The notes beneath the pieces are model-generated. The model saw only the letters and a list, made by a program, of their open reading frames with translations. It was not told where the DNA came from and did not search any database. Positions 60,198 through 64,000 of a DNA stretch of 64,000 nucleotides are shown piece by piece; within the stretch, counting starts at the first letter, position 1; each line of letters opens with the position of its first letter. Where the stretch lies: positions 806,001 through 870,000 of the forward strand of contig NZ_JACCBB010000001.1 in the NCBI RefSeq assembly GCF_013409345.1, given 5' to 3'. Source of the DNA: Kineococcus aurantiacus (GTDB lineage: Bacteria > Actinomycetota > Actinomycetes > Actinomycetales > Kineococcaceae). Both the position numbers and the translations under genes were made by a program.

Positions 60198-61163
60198 GTG
60201 TCCCCCGACGTCCCCCCGGCCCTGTCGGTGGTGGTCCCCGCCTTCGACGAGGCCGAGGTGCTGCCCGAGTTCGCCCGCCGGCTGCGGCCCGTGCTGGACG
60301 AGCTGACCGGGCAGGGCCTGGACGGCTACGAGGTGCTCGTCGTCGACGACGGCAGCACCGACGCGACCCCCGTCGTCCTGGCCCGGCTGCGGCGGGACTG
60401 GCCGCAGCTGCGGGTCGTGCGGTTGCGGGCCAACGCCGGGCACCAGGCCGCGCTGTCGGCCGGGCTCGCGCGGGCCCGCGGCCGCGACGGCGTCGTGACG
60501 ATGGACGCCGACCTGCAGGACCCCCCCGAGGTGCTCCCCCGGCTGCTGGCCGCCGGCGCCGCCCACGACGTCGTGTACGCCGTGCGGGAGGACCGGTCCG
60601 TCGACAGCGCGCTCAAGCGGGTGACCGCGGCCGCGTTCTACCGCCTGGTCCGGGCCCTCGGCGGCCGGGCCCCCGAGCAGGCCGGCGACTACCGGTACAC
60701 CGGCCGCGTCGTCGTCGACACCGTCCTGCAGCTGCCCGAGGCCCACCGGGTGCTGCGGCTGGTGATCCCCGACCTCGGCTTCACCTCGACCACGGTCGGG
60801 TACGTGCGCGGGGCCCGCGGCGCCGGGCGCACGAAGTACCCCCTGACCCGGATGCTGCGGCTGTCGCTGGACGCCATCACGGGCTCCTCGACCGCGCCGC
60901 TGCGGCTGGCCTCGCTCTTCGGCCTCGGCGGGGCCCTGCTGACGTCCCTGCTGCTGCTGTACGCGCTCGTCTCGTTCGCCGTCGGGAGCACCGTGCCGGG
61001 CTGGACGTCGACGCTGGCCGTCGTCGCGGGCGCGGGCACGCTGCAGCTGCTGTGCCTGGGGGTGCTGGGCGAGTACGTGGGCCGGCTCTACGTGCAGCTG
61101 CAGAACCGGCCCACCTACCTGGTGGCGGCGGACTCCCTGGAGGACGGTCAGACGCGGACGTGA
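60198..61163 (+). CDS. Family 2 glycosyltransferase (DPM1/ArnC-like) with two membrane helices
   Basis: This 321-aa protein has a GT2 catalytic domain (about 1-225): [23 protein letters not shown] (DxD-like), [11 protein letters not shown], then two membrane helices (about 241-268 and 275-300). It resembles polyprenyl-phosphate sugar transferases that make lipid-linked sugars. The GTG follows CAGGAT (60186-60191) by 6 bp. Its last 16 bp overlap the proA stop. Confidence 0.9.
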   Translation: MSPDVPPALSVVVPAFDEAEVLPEFARRLRPVLDELTGQGLDGYEVLVVDDGSTDATPVVLARLRRDWPQLRVVRLRANAGHQAALSAGLARARGRDGVVTMDADLQDPPEVLPRLLAAGAAHDVVYAVREDRSVDSALKRVTAAAFYRLVRALGGRAPEQAGDYRYTGRVVVDTVLQLPEAHRVLRLVIPDLGFTSTTVGYVRGARGAGRTKYPLTRMLRLSLDAITGSSTAPLRLASLFGLGGALLTSLLLLYALVSFAVGSTVPGWTSTLAVVAGAGTLQLLCLGVLGEYVGRLYVQLQNRPTYLVAADSLEDGQTRT

Positions 61164-62440
61164 CCGTCGCCGAGGACCTGCCAGGTCGTCGTCGTCAGCT
61201 CCGCCAGACCCATGGGGCCGCGCGCGTGCAGCTTCTGCGTCGAGATCCCCACCTCGGCGCCCAGGCCGAACTCCCCGCCGTCGGTGAACCGCGTCGAGGC
61301 GTTGACCGCGACGACCGCGGAGTCGACGGCGGCGCAGAAGTAGTCGGTGACCCGGACGTCGGTGGCCAGGACCGCCTCGGTGTGGGCCGAGGACCAGCGG
61401 CCGATGTGCTCGACGGCCTCCTGCACCGAGTCGACGACGCCGACGGCGATCTCCAGGCCGTGGAACTCCGCGGCCCAGTCCTCGTCGGTGACGGCCCGGG
61501 CGGGGACGCCCGCCGCCCGCGCGGCCGTCAGCGACCGCTCGTCGGCGTGCAGCACGACCCCCGCCCCGTGCAGCGCCGTGAGCAGGGTGGGCAGGAAGTC
61601 GGCGGCGAGCGCGGAGTGCACCAGGACCGTCTCGGCGGCGTTGCAGACGCTGGGGCGGGACGTCTTGGCGTTCAGGACGACGTCGACGGCCTGCGCCAGG
61701 TCCGCCGAGGCGTCGACGTAGACGTGGCAGTTGCCGACGCCGGTCTCGATGACGGGGACGGTGGCCTCGCGCACGACGCGCTGGATCAGGTCGGCCCCGC
61801 CGCGCGGGACGAGGAGGTCGACCAGGCCGCGGGCGGTGAGCAGGGCGCCGACGCCGTCGCGGCCGTGCTCGTCGATGCTGGTCACGGCGTCGGCGGGCAG
61901 GCCGACCGACTCCAGGGCCCCCCGGACGACCTCGACGAGGACGGTGTTGCTGCTCATGGCGGCCGAGCCGCCGCGCAGGACGACGGCGTTGCCGCTCTTG
62001 AGCGCGAGGACCGCGACGTCGACGGTGACGTTGGGACGGGCCTCGTAGACCACGCCGAGCACGCCCATGGGGACGCGCAGCTGCCGCAGCCGCAGGCCGT
62101 TGGGCAGCGTGGAGCCGCGCACGACCTCCCCGACGGGGTCGGGCAGGGCTGCGACCTCGCGCACGGCGGCGGCGATGGCCGCCACGCGGGCGGGGTCCAG
62201 GGCCAGGCGGTCCAGCAGGTGCTCGCTCGTGCCCTCGGCGCGGCCGCGGGCGAGGTCCTCCCCGTTGGCGGCGACGATGCGCTCGGTGGCGGCCTCGAGC
62301 GCGTCCGCGACGGCCAGCAGGGCGGCGTCCTTCGTCGCGCGCGTCGCGACCCGCAGCGGCCGCGAGGCGACCTTGGCGCGCCGGCAGGTGGCGAGCACGG
62401 CGTCCTGCACGGAGAGGGCGGGGTCGGCGGCGAGAGTCAT
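61148..62440 (-). CDS. proA: Gamma-glutamyl phosphate reductase
   Basis: This 430-aa enzyme makes glutamate semialdehyde in proline synthesis. It is an aldehyde-dehydrogenase-superfamily protein with catalytic Cys in [10 protein letters not shown] near residue 274, [11 protein letters not shown], and [22 protein letters not shown] at the C-terminus. The ATG follows TACGCT (62447-62452 on the minus strand) by 6 bp. A 27-bp palindrome lies 20 bp upstream of the start. Confidence 0.97.
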   Translation of the reverse strand: MTLAADPALSVQDAVLATCRRAKVASRPLRVATRATKDAALLAVADALEAATERIVAANGEDLARGRAEGTSEHLLDRLALDPARVAAIAAAVREVAALPDPVGEVVRGSTLPNGLRLRQLRVPMGVLGVVYEARPNVTVDVAVLALKSGNAVVLRGGSAAMSSNTVLVEVVRGALESVGLPADAVTSIDEHGRDGVGALLTARGLVDLLVPRGGADLIQRVVREATVPVIETGVGNCHVYVDASADLAQAVDVVLNAKTSRPSVCNAAETVLVHSALAADFLPTLLTALHGAGVVLHADERSLTAARAAGVPARAVTDEDWAAEFHGLEIAVGVVDSVQEAVEHIGRWSSAHTEAVLATDVRVTDYFCAAVDSAVVAVNASTRFTDGGEFGLGAEVGISTQKLHARGPMGLAELTTTTWQVLGDGHVRV

Positions 62441-62460
62441 GGCGCCAGCGTACGCCCCGC

Positions 62461-62487
62461 CTCCTGGATCGTTCAACGATCCAGGAG
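62461..62487. promoter_or_regulatory. 27-bp palindrome upstream of proA
   Basis: CTCCTGGATCGTT-C-AACGATCCAGGAG is a perfect 13-bp inverted repeat with a single central base. It lies just upstream of the proA -10 hexamer (about where the -35 would be) and downstream of the stop of the preceding gene, so it may be an operator or a compact terminator stem. Confidence 0.75.
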
Positions 62488-62498
62488 TGCGGTCAGGG

Positions 62499-62885
62499 TC
62501 ACCAGGGCGCGATGTCGCCGATGAGGTCCAGCGTCCGGGAGCGGCGCCCCGGCTGGACGCGGTGGGCCGCCGCGCCCCGGGCCCGGGCGCGGTGCTCCAC
62601 CGTCCCCCGGTCCACGACCTCGATGCCCGCCACCGACCAGTCCGGCAGGCCGGCGCTGACGCGGTGCTCGGGCCACAGGCGCAACGCCATCGCGGCCGCG
62701 TCGTCGACGTCGCGCGCCTCGTCCCAGTAGCGCAGCTCCGCGCGGGTCGCGCTGTAGCGCACGCTGGACAGGAACGGGTGCTGGACCAGCAGCCGGTCCA
62801 GCGCGGCGCGCACCTCGGCGACGTCCGCGGCCTCGCCGGCCACCGTCAGCGTCACCGACCACAGCGACGACGACTCGAACCCCAC
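62499..62885 (-). CDS. Conserved hypothetical protein between proB and proA
   Basis: This 128-aa soluble protein has a small alpha/beta pattern: [67 protein letters not shown], resembling short actinobacterial proteins found beside proA. The GTG at 62885 has GAGGAGG 6 bp upstream, preferred over a longer frame. Function unknown. Confidence 0.75.
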   Translation of the reverse strand: MGFESSSLWSVTLTVAGEAADVAEVRAALDRLLVQHPFLSSVRYSATRAELRYWDEARDVDDAAAMALRLWPEHRVSAGLPDWSVAGIEVVDRGTVEHRARARGAAAHRVQPGRRSRTLDLIGDIAPW

Positions 62886-62970
62886 GTCAGGCCTCCTCGC
62901 TGCGGTGCCGGGGCGCTCGCCGGCCACGGTGTCGGGGCGCCGGCGGGCGGCATGTCGCGGCGCTGACTGC

Positions 62971-64000
62971 TCAACGCCCCAGGAGGACGAGGTGGTCGCG
63001 GTGGACGACCTCGCGCTCGTACGCCGCGCCCCACTGCCGGGCCAGCTCGCGCGTCGAGCGCCCCAGCATCTCCGGCAGCTCCTCCGAGGAGTAGTTCACC
63101 AGGCCACGGGCCACGGCGTGACCGTTTCCGTCGACCAGGTCGACCGGGTCACCGGCGCGGAAGCGCCCCGCCAGCCCCACCACCCCCGCCGGGAGCAGCG
63201 AGGAGCGGTTGCCGCGCACCGCCTTGACGGCCCCGTCGTCCAGGACCAGCCGCCCGGCCGGGGCCGCGGCGTGGGCCAGCCACAGCTGCCGGGAGCTGCG
63301 CCGCGCCCGCCGGGAGGCCGGGACGGAGAACCACGTCCCCACGTCCTGACCGGCCAGGGCCGGCCCGGCCAGGGCCGCGGACGTCACCAGCGCGGGCACG
63401 CCCGCCGACACCGCGATGCCGGCCGCCTCGACCTTCGTCGTCATGCCCCCGGTGCCCACGCCGGCCGCACCGGCCGACCCGACGGTCACCCCCGCGAGGT
63501 CCTCGGGACCGCGGACGGTGGCGATGCGCCGCGCGCCGGGGGTGGAGGGCGGCGCGGTGTGCAGGGCGTCGACGTCGGACAGCAGGACCAGCGCGTCGGC
63601 GCGCACGAGGTGCGCGACGAGCGCGGCGAGGCGGTCGTTGTCGCCGAAGCGGATCTCGTGGGTCGCCACGGTGTCGTTCTCGTTGACGACGGGCACCACC
63701 CCGAGGCTGAGCAGGCGCTCCAGCGTGCGCTGGGCGTTGCCGTAGTGCGTGCGCCGCACCACGTCCTCGGCGGTCAGCAGCACCTGGCCCACGGTCAGGC
63801 CGGAGCGGGCGAAGGCGCGGGCGTACTCGGCCAGCAGCAGCCCCTGCCCGACGCTGGCCGCGGCCTGCTGGCTGGCCAGGTCCCGGGGCCGCTTGGGCAG
63901 CCCCAGGGGCGCGAGCCCGGCGGCGATGGCCCCGGAGGAGACGAGCACGACGTCCCCCCCGGTGGACCGGCGCGCGGCCAGGACCTCCACCAGCGCGTCC
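62971..64000 (-). CDS. proB: Glutamate 5-kinase (5' end outside window)
   Basis: This enzyme phosphorylates glutamate, the first step of proline synthesis. The visible 342 residues include the amino-acid-kinase core (VVLVSSGAIAAGLAPLG, VPVVNENDTV, FGDNDRLAALVA) and a C-terminal PUA domain (KAVRGNRSSLLPAGVVG). The frame continues past 64000, so about 30 N-terminal residues are missing. It is the upstream member of the proB-(hypothetical)-proA string. Confidence 0.95.
   Translation of the reverse strand, partial: DALVEVLAARRSTGGDVVLVSSGAIAAGLAPLGLPKRPRDLASQQAAASVGQGLLLAEYARAFARSGLTVGQVLLTAEDVVRRTHYGNAQRTLERLLSLGVVPVVNENDTVATHEIRFGDNDRLAALVAHLVRADALVLLSDVDALHTAPPSTPGARRIATVRGPEDLAGVTVGSAGAAGVGTGGMTTKVEAAGIAVSAGVPALVTSAALAGPALAGQDVGTWFSVPASRRARRSSRQLWLAHAAAPAGRLVLDDGAVKAVRGNRSSLLPAGVVGLAGRFRAGDPVDLVDGNGHAVARGLVNYSSEELPEMLGRSTRELARQWGAAYEREVVHRDHLVLLGR

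Overview
The window is a chromosomal segment of a very GC-rich actinomycete. GTG starts are frequent, 4-base GTGA stop/start overlaps recur, and many promoters look leaderless. The gene set and order suggest Kineosporiales, close to Kineococcus; this is inferred from content, not from a database search. I see no phage, insertion sequence, plasmid gene or CRISPR array. Coding density is high and no stretch longer than about 250 bp lacks a gene.

The backbone is the conserved actinobacterial housekeeping string, read right to left on the minus strand: proB, a small conserved gene, proA, a 52-aa membrane protein, nadD, rsfS, a histidine phosphatase, tRNA-Ala(GGC), leuS, comEA, comEC, holA, (rpsT on plus), lepA, hemW, hrcA with a CIRCE operator, dnaJ, and a HIT protein. 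Blocks of accessory genes are inserted between these core genes.

Left part (1-12 kb): an N-acetylglutaminylglutamine (NAGGN) osmolyte gene pair (asnO, ngg) with an Fpg/Nei DNA glycosylase; an ECF sigma factor coupled to a membrane GerMN/Gmad2-type protein; DUF3097 and DUF4870 genes; and an F420-type LLM oxidoreductase. Two striking intergenic repeats lie here, a 4+3 inverted array of 16-bp units and a perfect 32-bp inverted repeat.

12-26 kb: the csoR-copZ-copA copper efflux operon behind G/C-tract operators; DUF1206 and ferritin-like genes; an acetylxylan esterase, a Pth2-type hydrolase and an LLM oxidoreductase; then a sugar ABC importer (binding protein, two permeases, no ATPase) with a GH32 fructosidase. 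A convergent LacI regulator probably controls the importer operon through paired ACACGTGT operators.

28-34 kb holds the most unusual locus. MauE-like and MauD-like disulfide proteins, a tiny ORF, a membrane protein and a small conserved protein lead into a Tat-exported, Cys-rich protein. That protein resembles the methylamine dehydrogenase light chain, the carrier of the tryptophan tryptophylquinone (TTQ) cofactor, and is fused to seven LGFP cell-wall repeats. No heavy chain or MauG is present in the window.

34-64 kb: besides core genes there is a Gly-rich protein with acidic repeats, an amidohydrolase, an XRE(MmyB-like)/SDR pair, a TetR/GH3 beta-glucosidase pair, a DUF2690-like secreted protein, a secreted GH16 glucanase with two FN3 domains, an FHA/Ser-Thr kinase pair, a degenerate GGDEF protein, a shikimate-dehydrogenase-like protein, another LLM oxidoreductase, and a Tat-exported class A beta-lactamase fold that has lost its catalytic residues. 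The GH3, GH16, GH32 and acetylxylan esterase genes point to a soil or plant-surface saprophyte that uses plant and fungal polysaccharides.
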